This document shows positions 46,430 to 57,278 of a stretch of DNA of 64,000 nucleotides, one piece after another (within the stretch, counting starts at the first letter, position 1; each line of letters starts with the position of its first letter). The notes under the pieces were generated by a model that saw only the letters and a list, made by a program, of their open reading frames with translations, was not told where the DNA came from and made no database searches. The position numbers and the translations under genes are program-made. This DNA is from Neocallimastix lanati (nom. inval.) (taxonomy: Eukaryota > Neocallimastigomycota > Neocallimastigomycetes > Neocallimastigales > Neocallimastigaceae), in the NCBI GenBank assembly GCA_016946835.1, contig JACVTC010000237.1, positions 50,499 to 114,498 of the forward strand, in the 5' to 3' direction.

Positions 46430-47290
46430 TTATTATTTTTTAATTAAGCTTTATTTTTGTATTAATAATATTTTAGTTTCAAATTTATCTTAGTATCATC
46501 AGTTGACCTTTTGATTTTCATCTTGATGATATGTTTAATTTTAGATTTATCTTAATATCATCAGATGATATTTTAATTTTCATCCTAATGATATTAAATT
46601 TATTTTAATATTATATTAGCATCATCAGGTGACTATTTAATTTTTATCTTTATGATATTAAGTTTATTTTAATTTTATGATAATATCATCAGTTGGCAAT
46701 TAATTTTTCATCTTAATGATATTATTTTAATTTTATTTTTATTATTTAACTATAATTTTATTTATAGTTGATTAAGAAAAAAATATCCTTTACTTACGGA
46801 TTTGATTCAGTAATAAATAAAAATATAATAAATAACAAAAATAATAATTTATTAGTTCTTTGTTTTTATTAAAAAGTAAAATATTGAAAATTTAATTTAT
46901 ATTATTATTTGTTAATAAACACACAATTAAGAGACACACAATATTAAGATAATATTATAATTATATTTAAGTAAAGATATTTAATATTACTTTATTATAT
47001 ATAAATATTTATTATTTTAAATATATATAATTAAGTATCTATGAGAGTATATATATTAAAGTCTTTTTATTGTTAAAGAGTAAAAAAAAAAAATTTGGAA
47101 TTATTACTTAAGCGCGTTTTATAGTATTTCGAGTATTTATGTATTTGTAATTTATTGGATAATAATAGATTAAATTTTATATTAAAATATATTTTTAACA
47201 TTATTTTATATAACTTTATTTTAGTTCAAACTCAATTAGTAGATTGAGACTCTTAATCTTTTGGACATATTAATATTTTATATAATTCCA
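46430..47290 (-). mobile_element. H-family leader, primer site and partial LTR relic
   Basis: A hairpin array of H type (46490-46735, ATCATCAGTTGAC and CATCTTGATGATAT units) precedes a leader copy. A primer-binding site (47230-47258, minus) and a truncated LTR beginning at 47259 follow. A separate repeat (46910-47210) is inserted between them. Confidence 0.6.
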
Positions 47291-47299
47291 TGATATAAA

Positions 47300-47511
47300 A
47301 TGAAATATTCAAAACTTAATATAAAATTAGTTTTTTTTATTCAAACATAAATTAATGTCATAAATCAAATTTAAATCTAATGATTTTACAACACTTTCAA
47401 TATGTGGCTTGATTTCTATATATTAATTATATATTTAATTAATAATAAATTTTATAGCATAAATCAATGTTTTAATTATATTCTTATTATTTTATATTTA
47501 TATTTATATAT
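47300..47511. repeat. Left part of dispersed repeat interrupted by the MITE
   Basis: 47440-47511 continues directly at 48183 when the MITE and one target copy are removed. It is then colinear with the inverse of 35590-35987. Confidence 0.65.
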
Positions 47512-47520
47512 TTATTAAAT

Positions 47521-48172
47521 GGGGAGAGCGCGGTTTCGGAACCGCACGTGAATAAATATAAGCCACATATTTTTTGAGATGACGTATTATATATAAATTT
47601 TTTTATATAAATAAATAATTAAATAATAATTAAATAAATATTTTATTATATTGTAATTTAATATATATTTGATAATAAAAAATAAAAAAATAAAAAAAAT
47701 AAAAAAAATTAAAAATTCAGAAATGAAAATTTATGTAAAATTTTTAAAGCCACATCCGAAACGCACCACCCTCCATATATATATGTTAACATGAATTTTA
47801 TTATAATTTTTACAGTATTTTAAATTAATGTAAATTTTATATTTCCATATAATAAACAAACTTTATAGTTAAAAAATAGTATAAAAAAAATATTATTAAA
47901 TATTATTATTAAATAAATAAATGAATAAATTAATAAATAAATAAAAATTTTCAAAATATGGCAAATATAAATCATCATTTTTTTTTGAAATATATCACAT
48001 TTTAAATATTTTTAATAACTATTTTTTCAAAAAAATTATATGTGCCATTTTATTTTAATGTTTTAAATATTACATTCATAAATAAAAATTTATAAAAAAT
48101 AATATAGGCCACATTCCGAAATGAAAATTTATGTAAAATTTTTTAAAGCCACATTCCGAAACGCACCACCCT
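47521..48172. mobile_element. 652-bp MITE, MULE type
   Basis: Begins GGGGAGAGCGCGGTTTCGG; its other end reads inward AAGGGTGGTGCGTTTCGG. It is flanked by a 10-bp duplication TTTATTAAAT (47511-47520 and 48173-48182). The related copy at about 35.89 kb has the site only once. The GC-rich end holds the hairpin GCGGTT-TCGG-AACCGC. The right end is duplicated within the element (47720-47773 and 48118-48172). There is no transposase. Confidence 0.8.
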
Positions 48173-48182
48173 TTTATTAAAT

Positions 48183-48505
48183 ATTTCCTTAAATAATAAT
48201 TATTAATAGTTTATTCTAATCACAAGAACAATTAATTAAATAGTTAATTATAACTAAATAACATAAAAATAAAGCATTTCTCTGAATTAAGAGAAGTGTC
48301 GCTGTTGTGTTAATTCTAGTTAAGATTAAAAGTTATATTATGTTTAGTAATGTTTAGTTAGTTTGTAATTAAAAGTATAAGAAAGTTGTTAAATAGCCTT
48401 TTTAATTATATGTATTTTTAAATAAAATTAAATAAATAAAAAAATAATAAATTTATAAATTTAATAAATAAATCCCAACAAAAGTACATCGAACTTTTGA
48501 GTTGT
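48183..48505. repeat. Right part of the dispersed repeat
   Basis: Inverse of 35590-35900, including the ATCGAACTTTTGAGTTGTAT block. Confidence 0.65.
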
Positions 48506-48516
48506 ATATCATCCAT

Positions 48517-48775
48517 AATGATTTAATTTATTTATATTATAAATATTATTTTATTAATTAATATATTTAAAACTAGAATTAAAGAAAAATATTTTCGCTT
48601 ATAAAACTTTTATACATGTATAATATTTATTAAACTAATTGATAGGTTAATGTAAATCAAAATGTAATAAATATATTTTAACACTAATTGATTGGTTAAT
48701 GTAAATCAAAATGTAATAAATATATTTTAACACTAATTGATTGGTTAATGTAAATCAAAATAAAATATATGTATT
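48517..48775 (-). repeat. H-like LTR relic with a triplicated end
   Basis: 48517-48686 resembles the H LTR (TTAATTTATTTATATTATA, AAACTAATTGATTGGTTAAT). Its terminal 48 bp, ending AATATATTTTAACA, is present three times in tandem (48638-48770). Confidence 0.65.
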
Positions 48776-49102
48776 TTAATAATAATTAATAATTATGAAT
48801 AATTAATAATTAATAATAATAAATAATTAATAATTGTTAGAGACAAAATTGTTATATACATTTATTTATATTATTAACCTATATCAATCAATAATTAATT
48901 TCTAAGTAAATTAAATAATGTTAACTAAGATATAAAATATGAAATAAATTTAATATAAAAAATTATCTCTTTAAAAATATATCTTTATAATAATATAATC
49001 TTAATAAACATCCTATAATATTATTCATAACATAAATCACTTTGTTATATTGTTTTTCTTAATTTAATATTTTTCTTAGTTTTATAATATTAATTTTTAT
49101 TA

Positions 49103-49132
49103 GATTAAGAGTGTCAACTCTTCAGTTGAGCT
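49103..49132 (+). promoter_or_regulatory. Primer-binding site of element G
   Basis: GATTAAGAGTGTCAACTCTT followed by CAGTTGAGCT. It resembles the complement of the tRNA-Lys(CUU) 5' half, with matching changes (GTGTC) in the anticodon-stem part. Confidence 0.7.
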
Positions 49133-49420
49133 ATAAATAAAGATAAGTTGAAATAAATAAATCATAATATCATTTTTATCATTCATATTCAAACTAATAA
49201 AAATATATTTTTATTATTTTTAAGATATTTATTATAAACAAAATATAATAAACATTATCAAATCAATAAGTAAATATTACAGAACAATGGTGAGGATGTT
49301 GAGAATATAAGATTTCAAATAGTTCATAATTATTATTAATTTTTCAAAAAAAAAAAAAAAAAAAAAAAGAAAAAAAAAATTAAAAAAATTTTAAAAAAAA
49401 ATCATTAAAATATAAATAAT

Positions 49421-49620
49421 TGTCAACTAGCTTAAGTTGAAAATAATTAAATAAAATAATTGTCAACTAGCTTAAGTTGAAAATAATTAAATAAAATAAT
49501 TGTCAACTAGCTTAAGTTGAAAATAATTAAATAAAATAATTGTGAACTAGCTTAAGTTGAAAATAATTAAATAAAATAATTGTTAACTAGCTTAAGTTGA
49601 AAATCATTGAAAATAAAATG
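49421..49620 (+). repeat. Leader hairpin array of element G (40-bp period)
   Basis: Five exact-period units. Each begins TGTCAACTAGCTTAAGTTGA and continues AAATAATTAAATAAAATAAT. TCAACT pairs with AGTTGA across a 6-nt loop. The fourth and fifth units carry one 5'-arm substitution each. Confidence 0.9.
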
Positions 49621-50242
49621 ATTGTCATTTCACTAATTAAGATTAAGAATAATCAATGAAAAACAACTTGTTTATTCAAGTTAAAATAAATGAATAATAA
49701 CAATATTTAACCAAATATTGATGACACATATAAAATAAAAAAAAACTAGCTACTAATCTAAAACAGAAACAAAATAAAAATACAAAATAAAAATTAATAT
49801 TAATATTAATATAATATTTACTAATAGAAGATCAATAAGAGTAATTATACTAATGAAAATAAATTATGACTAAATTAAATTAATAAATAATAGAAGCAAT
49901 CAAATACTTTCATAGGTACAAACAAAGTAATATATAGAATTATCTATTTACTACACAAAATAAAATTTGTTACTATTAATAGTACCCAATAAATTTAAAT
50001 ACCTTATATTGTTTAATTTGATATACGAATCAAAAGACATATAAAAAATAAACATAATTAATTTTTAATATAAATAAATATAAAATTAATATATGATTAA
50101 TAAAATAACAAAAAATAATATAAATAAATTAAAACATCCTTGTATACAAAATCAGTTCTGATATCAAACAATTTATTACTATATAAAAATTAATTATAGA
50201 TTTATTACGAAATATTTCAATTTTTAATTAAAAAAAGATAAA

Positions 50243-50959
50243 ATGCCACCAAGAAGGGCTAATCAAGTAATTAACGTCGAAGCCACAGACAATCCAAAGA
50301 AGATAGTAAATTTCAATTACTCTGAAAATTTCAACAGAGTAATTGAATTAACAACTGAAAATTATCATAGATGGAAAGGAAATATACTTTATTTATTGAC
50401 TATAAATAATTTAGTCTTTTACGCCACGAAAGAAAAAATAAAAAATTTAAGAAAGAAAGATATCAGGGAGGATATATCAAGCTATACGAAAGACCAATTC
50501 GACAACACATTAGTAATGCAAAAAATACTTATGAAAATGGCATTAACAATGATATTATTGCAAAATGGATGATACTTAATACTTTGAGAGAAAAGACTCA
50601 AGAAATAGTAAAAGGAAATGGAAAAAATGCCTATTAAGTTTGGAAACTGATAGAAAAAGTCATTCATTTAATCAAACGAATCTAGAAAGTTGGAACTAAG
50701 GAAAAAGTTAAATGAGTTGAAGTTCGAAGAAGAACAAGATATAAACATATTTATGGCGGATTTACAAAACACTATTGGAGAACTAGAAAAAATAGATGAA
50801 GATTTAAACACCAGTACAAAGGTCGGTATTTTGAATAGAGCACTACCAGAAAATCTTCGCTTCATCAATGTGTTTCAATACAATAGTAATTGGGAAAAAT
50901 GCACATATTACGTAAAAGATGTCATACCACAAATCTTATTATCAAACTTAACAGAATAG
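50243..50959 (+). pseudogene. Gag of element G
   Basis: ATG 50243 (MPPRRANQVINVEATD), then FNYSENFNRVIELTTENYHRWKGNI and KDIREDISSYTKDQFDN. A frame break near 50515 is followed by stops. The second open part, 50690-50959, has EEQDINIFMADLQNTIGELEKI, LPENLRFINVFQYNSNWEKC and VIPQILLSNL. The zinc knuckle lies beyond element H at about 57286-57330, with its last Cys changed to Tyr. Confidence 0.85.
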
Positions 50960-51352
50960 AACTATATTAAAGAAAACAATAATAAAAACCTTTTTTCAAC
51001 AGAAAGAATATTTCAAAAGAATCAAGAAAAATCCGAAACCTATATCAAAAAATAATAATAAAAAATCAAAACGATCAAATATTTTTAGGCACATTAATGT
51101 TCATTTAATTAAATAATAGTTTAATTTATTTATATTATAGATATTATATTATTTATTAATATATTTTTTTATAAAAAATAGAACTAAAGAAAAACATGTT
51201 CATTTAGAAAGCTTTTATACATGAATATTATTTATTAAACTAATTGATTGGTTAATATAAAATGAAATATAGTAAATATATTTTAACACTCCTTCTCAAA
51301 TGTAACTTCGTTTCAATGTTACATTTGTTTAATTTTAACTATATTTTTAGAA

Positions 51353-54300
51353 TTAAAATTTTAAATCCTCAATTTTATATAACAAAGAATTTCTGAATTT
51401 TTCCATAAGGGTGTTGTTTAGATATTTAGTGAATCCATCGGCCAAATTATTTTGAGATTGAATATATTCTAATTTTATAAAATTTTTATTTATTATTTCT
51501 CTATTATAATGAATTCTTATATCAATATGTTTTGTTTTCGGATTAATGGATTGATTTTTGCTATTGAATATGGCAGCTTTGTTATCTATTTTTATTTTAA
51601 TACATTTAATATTATAATATAATTCTTTCATTAAGTTTAAATACCAAATGTAGTGCTTGCCACATTCACTCAGACTATAATACTCCGATTCTGCAGTAGA
51701 TGTTGACACACAGTGTTGTAGCTTGGAACACCAGCTAGTTGGTGCGTTGCCCATGGTTACTAAAAAACCTGTTGTTGATCTTTTGGTTTCAGTGTCTCCT
51801 GCAAAGTCGGCATCAACAAAGGCTTCTATTCCTAGTTTCCTTGTATAGTTTATCCCGTAACTCGTTGTTCCTTTAAGATATCTTAATATTCTTACGACAT
51901 TGTTCCAGTCTTCCATATTCGGATTATTTGATTTTCGTGCTGCTTTACTTACCGAAAATAGAATATCAGGTCTGGTGCATATAGCAATGTAGAGTAAATT
52001 TCCTATTGCACTTCGGTAGGTAGTTTGATTAAACTTTATATTTCTAAGTTTGTCGTCCGTAATTGGTTTTGTATTCCTTAATGGTTTTTCATTATTCATA
52101 TTGAATTTTTCTAAAACCTCTATAATGTATCTTCTTTGATGCATAAAATATCCATTTTTGTGTTTAACAAATTTTATTCCGATAACGAAATCCACGTCGC
52201 CAATTTCTTTTATTTTATATTTTCTTTTGAAATATTCTTTTATACATTTAATTTCATTCTCTTTTCCAGCGATTAAAATATCGTCAACATAAATACCGAC
52301 GATACATAAAATGTTTTTATTTTTATCGTTTTTTACATATATACATGGTTCACTTACCATTCTTCTAAGTCCTATTTTAGTTAAGAATTTATTAATTTCT
52401 TTATTCCATTCTCGTCCGCTTTGTTTCAGACCATATATAGCCTTGTTTAATTTCCAGTATTTTCTATTAAAATCTGGATGACCTTCTGGAGGTTTCATAT
52501 AAATATTTTCACTTAACTTGGCATTAAGGTAAGCAGCGTTTATATCGATTTGTTCTATATTAAAATTATTTTGGGCAGCAATTGAAGTTAAAATTCTGAT
52601 AGAGTCGTGTTTTAACGTTGGTGCAAAAGTATCATGAAAGTCTATTCCAAATTCTTGGGTAAAACCTCGTGCTACCAATCTTGCCTTTCTTTTTGTTATC
52701 TCGCCATTCGCATTTCTTTTATATTTGAAGATCCATCGTGAGGAAATTACATTGGCATTTTTGGGTATATATTTAATTGTATTAAATACATTTAAGTTTT
52801 TCATATTGCTTAATTCTTCATTTACTGCATTAATCCACTCTTTTCTATCAATTAAATTTTGAATGTCCTTATAATTTTCTGGTTCTCTTAAGTTATTTGT
52901 TGTCTTTCTTCTTTTGTTATTACTTTCATTTATAACATTCATAGTTCTTTTTTTATTATTGGTCTCGATATTATTTAATTTAAATGAATTATTATTAGTC
53001 AACAAAGTATTTATAATTTCGTTTCCATTACGTTGATTATAATTTTTATTGATAATTGTGTTGTCATTTACTCTGCTGTTTTCAATATTATTATTGTTAT
53101 TGATTGTTTTATTGGCTGTATTATCATTTATTATATTATTAGTATCTTCTCTATTTTGGCTATTATTATTATTTTCAATATTATTATTATTATTTTCAAT
53201 ATTATTATTATTAATACTAATTTTATTATTACTATTATTTGTATTATTATCATTACCGTTATTTGTATTATTATTGTTGATAAAACTATTATTGGTTATG
53301 ATATTATTATTATTATTATTATTATTGTTTATATTATTATTATTATTTGTATTATTATTAATGAAATTATTGTTATGGTTATCATTATTGATATTTTCAT
53401 TGTTATTGTTACTATTATTATTACTGTGATTATTATTTTTTTGTTTTTTGTTATATTTTCTTTTATTCTTAGAATTATTTTTATTGATTATATCTTCGTA
53501 TATATTTTGTATATTGCTATTATTTAATATTAATATTGGTGAATTACTTAGAATGTTTTCTGAATTAAAAAATTCATTAGAACCTGGATAATCAATTTTA
53601 TTTAATCTTTGTTGAATATTATGATTAATGTTATATGTATTGGTATCGTATGTATTTTTATTATAATATGTATTATATGTATTATCTCCCCTGATTTCGT
53701 GATCCGGAATAAAATTGGCAAGTTCAGGTGAGCATTCTTTAAGATAACTGTTTCCAGGATTGGATTCGAAAAAGGCAACACATCTAGATAGGATTATTTT
53801 ATTAGTAGTAATATCTAAAATTTTGTAAGCTGATGGGTTTTCAGAGTATCCTAGAAAAATCCCTGGTTTAGTATTGTTATCGAATTTAGATCTAAAGACT
53901 TTAGGAATAAAGAAATAAACTTTGCATCCAAATACTTTAATATTTGAGTAGTTGACCTTTGTTTTGTTAATTATTTCATAAGGTATTTTCATATTTATTC
54001 CTTTGTGTGGAATGCGATTATGTATATAGTTAGCCGTAGAGGTAGCATCTTCCCAAAATTGGTGACTAAGTTTAGAGTCATTCAGCATAGCTTTGGCGGA
54101 GTTAATTAGGGTGCCATTGAAGCGTTCCACCCTTCCATTTTGTTGTGGGTTATATGGTACAGTTAGTTGATGTTTAATACCGTAAGATTTAAAGAATAAA
54201 TTAAAATTATTATTGCAAAATTCTGTACCATTATCCGTTCGAATATATGTAATTCTAGTATTATACTTATTTTTAATACTTAAAAACCAATTGTAAAATG

Positions 54301-55519
54301 AGTTAAAGGTGTCACTTTTAGATTTTAAAAACAAAGTCCATCCATAGCGTGAATAGTCATCGAGGATTGTAAAAAGATATTTATTACCATAAAGTGATTC
54401 AGGAAGAGGACCAACCAAGTCCATGTGAAGTAATTCAAATATATGTTTCGACTTATTTATTGCTTGCTTATATGGTTTATTTTTAAGTTTTGAATGCATA
54501 CAAATTGGGCATTGATTAATTGGTGTATTAAGTTTTAATAATTTATTTTTAATATGACTAATATCAAAATGACATAATCTTCTATGCCATAAATTTAATC
54601 TCTTTGCTGCATTTGGTGTAGTGAAATTTATTTCTAAATTATTATGTTGATTGTTATTATTATTGAGATTTATTTTATTATTGGAAAACCAAATTTTAAA
54701 TGTATTAGTCTTGGTTGCAGTAATGTTAACTATTCTTTTATTGTTGCTATTGTAAATGATTGCATATGATTTATTATTTGAATTATTAAAAACAATTTTG
54801 TAATTTTCTTTTAGTAAATTGCATATGGATATTAAATTTTTATTGATGGCTGGAGAGTAGTATACCTCATTAAGTATTATTTCATTGTTGTTTACATACC
54901 CCTTAAATTTTCCTTTATGGACAGCTGTAATTATTTGTCCATTAGCTAGATTAATTTCTTCATTACATTTTTTTATGTCTATTAGAAGATTAAGATTGCT
55001 TGTGATATTGATTGAAGCACCGGAGTCCAAAATCCAACATGAAAGAAAGTTTTTGTCACTATCTTCATTTAAAAATTCTTTTTCAACGTTACAGTAATTT
55101 AATTCAATATTATTTTCTGTATTATAATCTTTAGTAAAGGCATCTGCATATATTGTATCATAATTACTTGAAGAGGCATCATTAGTGTTCAGATAATTAA
55201 TATCGTTTTGAAATTTTCTTTTGTTTTTAGTTCTTTTATTAAATTTATTTTTGTTTTGATTTTTATATAAATTATTTTTTCTGAATTTACATTCATAGAA
55301 GTAATGTCCTCTTCTTCCACAATAGTTGCATCTTCCACTACTCCTTTTGAGACTTTTTCTTTTACCTTTAGTTATATTATTGTTTCGATAATTCTTGCTC
55401 TTTTTTGTTTCAGCATTGAAGAGAACATTATTGTTGTTTTCCTGAATTGAATTTTTTTCTTTTAAATTAGATAAAACGATATTAGGGATGATTTCCTTAA
55501 CATAGGAGCAGCATGATTC
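51353..55519 (-). CDS. Protease-integrase-RT-RNase H of element H
   Basis: Open without a stop from just after the TGA at 55520 to TAA at 51353. Domains: zinc knuckle CNYCGRRGHYFYEC (about 55288-55329); aspartic protease WILDSGAS (55033-55010); HHCC block HRRLCHFD...CPICMHSK; integrase DD(35)E residues in LHMDLVGP, RTDNGTEFCN and NGRVERFNG; integrase end FLGYSENPSAYKIL; about 190 Asn-rich residues; RT with RLVARGFTQEFGIDFHDTF, IDINAAYLNAKL and IYVDDILIAGKE; RNase H with VDADFAGDTETKRSTTG, STAESEY, IDNKAAIFNSKNQ and ADGFTKYLNNTLME. All expected catalytic residues are seen. The usual start would be the gag ATG at 56173, in the same frame. Confidence 0.9.
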   Translation of the reverse strand, partial: ESCCSYVKEIIPNIVLSNLKEKNSIQENNNNVLFNAETKKSKNYRNNNITKGKRKSLKRSSGRCNYCGRRGHYFYECKFRKNNLYKNQNKNKFNKRTKNKRKFQNDINYLNTNDASSSNYDTIYADAFTKDYNTENNIELNYCNVEKEFLNEDSDKNFLSCWILDSGASINITSNLNLLIDIKKCNEEINLANGQIITAVHKGKFKGYVNNNEIILNEVYYSPAINKNLISICNLLKENYKIVFNNSNNKSYAIIYNSNNKRIVNITATKTNTFKIWFSNNKINLNNNNNQHNNLEINFTTPNAAKRLNLWHRRLCHFDISHIKNKLLKLNTPINQCPICMHSKLKNKPYKQAINKSKHIFELLHMDLVGPLPESLYGNKYLFTILDDYSRYGWTLFLKSKSDTFNSFYNWFLSIKNKYNTRITYIRTDNGTEFCNNNFNLFFKSYGIKHQLTVPYNPQQNGRVERFNGTLINSAKAMLNDSKLSHQFWEDATSTANYIHNRIPHKGINMKIPYEIINKTKVNYSNIKVFGCKVYFFIPKVFRSKFDNNTKPGIFLGYSENPSAYKILDITTNKIILSRCVAFFESNPGNSYLKECSPELANFIPDHEIRGDNTYNTYYNKNTYDTNTYNINHNIQQRLNKIDYPGSNEFFNSENILSNSPILILNNSNIQNIYEDIINKNNSKNKRKYNKKQKNNNHSNNNSNNNNENINNDNHNNNFINNNTNNNNNINNNNNNNNNIITNNSFINNNNTNNGNDNNTNNSNNKISINNNNIENNNNNIENNNNSQNREDTNNIINDNTANKTINNNNNIENSRVNDNTIINKNYNQRNGNEIINTLLTNNNSFKLNNIETNNKKRTMNVINESNNKRRKTTNNLREPENYKDIQNLIDRKEWINAVNEELSNMKNLNVFNTIKYIPKNANVISSRWIFKYKRNANGEITKRKARLVARGFTQEFGIDFHDTFAPTLKHDSIRILTSIAAQNNFNIEQIDINAAYLNAKLSENIYMKPPEGHPDFNRKYWKLNKAIYGLKQSGREWNKEINKFLTKIGLRRMVSEPCIYVKNDKNKNILCIVGIYVDDILIAGKENEIKCIKEYFKRKYKIKEIGDVDFVIGIKFVKHKNGYFMHQRRYIIEVLEKFNMNNEKPLRNTKPITDDKLRNIKFNQTTYRSAIGNLLYIAICTRPDILFSVSKAARKSNNPNMEDWNNVVRILRYLKGTTSYGINYTRKLGIEAFVDADFAGDTETKRSTTGFLVTMGNAPTSWCSKLQHCVSTSTAESEYYSLSECGKHYIWYLNLMKELYYNIKCIKIKIDNKAAIFNSKNQSINPKTKHIDIRIHYNREIINKNFIKLEYIQSQNNLADGFTKYLNNTLMEKFRNSLLYKIEDLKF

Positions 55520-56173
55520 TCAACTCTTATGTTGAAAGACGTTTATCCACCTTAGATCTTCAGGTAAGCATCTATTTAGAATGCCGATTTTTGTATTTAT
55601 ACTAAGGTCATTGTCAATTTTCTCAAGTTCGTCTATTAAGTTTTGCAAATTGGCAATGAATATATTTATATCGGTCTTGGTGTCAAACTTCATTGTTTCA
55701 ATTTTGTTTTGGATTTCGATTTTTCTTCTTTCCTTGCTTTTGGTAAACGATTCTTGGAAGATGTTCCAAATTTGAAAAGCGGTCTTTTCATTTCCATTTA
55801 TTAGTTTTTGTGTTTGTTCTCCAAGCCCATTTATGATAATCCATTTGGCCGTGATGTCGTTAGTTATATCAATGTTTTTAGTGTTCTTTTCATAAACTAA
55901 CGAACTATCAAATTGATCCTCCGGGTAATCTGTTAATTCTTCTCTTATATCTCTCTTTCTTAACTTCTTTACAATTGGATGAAGGACATATTTGGTTAAT
56001 TTATTTATTGTTAGCAAATACAGAATTTTTCTTCTCCAACCAGGGTAGTTTTCTGTATTTAGTTCAGTAATTTGGTTGAAATTTTCGGAATAATTAAAGG
56101 TTATTCCGTTATGTGTAATATCTTCTCCGGTGAGGTTGATAACTTGTTCTTGGTTTCTTCTTCTTCCAGCCAT
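55520..56173 (-). pseudogene. Gag of element H, ended by one TGA
   Basis: ATG 56173 (MAGRRRNQEQVINL), 217 codons to TGA at 55522-55520. Core motifs are FNYSENFNQITELNTENYPGWRRKI, KRDIREELTDYPEDQFDSSL, NIFIANLQNLIDELEKID and PEDLRWINVFQHKS. The TGA lies where D has Trp (EWIKCC) and G has Trp (NWEKC). The pol frame continues in phase, so a single TGG-to-TGA change breaks an otherwise continuous polyprotein. Confidence 0.9.
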
Positions 56174-56639
56174 TTCGAGTACTTTTGAAATTTAAAATTT
56201 TTATTATTGTTTTAAATTAATTATATATTTTTTTTAAAATCTCAATTAATAAAAATATTTTAGTAGTTTAAAAAAAAATATTATAATATTTAATTCTGTT
56301 AATTTTTATTAATTTATTAGTATTAATTTGTTATATTAAAAATTCTCATTTTAATTTTTACTTAAATTTGATTTCATTAATTTGTTACTATTTTTATCTC
56401 ATTTAGTATTGTAATACCAAACTTTAATAAATAAGGCATTTATATTATTTAATTTATTATTAATTTTGATTAAATAAATGGTGATTATTATTTGATTAGA
56501 TTTTTTATTTTTTATTCATTGATTAGTTTTATAATTTCATTTTAATATATTTGATATATTACATAATGTGATTTATTTAATATATATAATTAATTTTTTA
56601 TTATTATTTTAATTTATTTATATTTTTTTTTTATATTAA

Positions 56640-56845
56640 TAATATTTTAGTTTCAAATTTATCTAAATACCATCAGTTGACTATTTATTTCTCATCTTGA
56701 TGATATTAGATTTAATTTAATTTTATATTAGTATCATCAGTTGACTATTTATTTCTCATCTTGATGATACTATGTTTATTTTATTTTTAATATTAATATC
56801 ATCAGTTGACAATAAATTTTTCATCTTGATGATATTAATTTTATT
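56640..56845 (-). repeat. Leader hairpin array of element H
   Basis: Three units of about 63-66 bp. On the minus strand: TAGTCAACTGATGATA, loop of about 25 nt, TATCATCAAGATGAGAAATA. TGATGATA pairs with TATCATCA. Confidence 0.85.
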
Positions 56846-57037
56846 ATTTGACAATTTAACTATAATTTTATTTATTGTAGATTAAAAAAAATATCTTTAT
56901 TTCTTATGGATTTGATTCGGTAATAAATAAAATGCAATAAATAATAAAAATAATAATTTATTAGTTCTTTGGTTTTATTGAAAGGTAAAAATAGAAAAAT
57001 TTAATTTATATTATAACTTAACTTTATTTTAATTCAA

Positions 57038-57066
57038 ACTCAATTAGTAGATTGAGACTCTTAATC
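57038..57066 (-). promoter_or_regulatory. Primer-binding site of element H
   Basis: Minus strand GATTAAGAGTCTCAATCTAC then AATTGAGT, adjacent to the LTR. Identical in the H-type relic at 47230-47258. Confidence 0.75.
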
Positions 57067-57278
57067 TTTTAGGCACATTAATGTTCATTTAATTAAATAA
57101 TAGTTTAATTTATTTATATTATAGATTATTATATTATTTATTAATATATTTTTTTATAAAAAATAGAACTAAAGAAAAACATGTTCATTTAGAAAGCTTT
57201 TATACATGAATATTATTTATTAAACTAATTGATTGGTTAATATAAAATGAAATATAGTAAATATATTTTAACAAATAT

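Larger units (their letters stand above)
51083..57273 (-). mobile_element. Ty1/copia element H, young and nearly intact
   Basis: 6191 bp with LTRs of 206 bp (51083-51288) and 207 bp (57067-57273). In the stretch compared they differ by one single-base indel. The target duplication is AATAT (51078-51082, 57274-57278) and lies inside the gag of G. Minus-strand order: LTR, primer-binding site 57038-57066, leader with hairpin array, a 1607-codon gag-pol frame with one stop, LTR. Insertion is clearly the latest event of this nest. Confidence 0.95.

Noticed and set aside
49421-49620. Regular 40-bp repeats that could be mistaken for a CRISPR array
   Set aside because: There are no distinct spacers, units are fully repeated, the array is in a eukaryotic retrotransposon leader, and no cas genes are present.
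55520-55522. Programmed readthrough of TGA between Gag and Pol in H
   Set aside because: The stop lies inside Gag, before the zinc knuckle, and at a conserved Trp codon; D has its stop at another place. A nonsense mutation is simpler.
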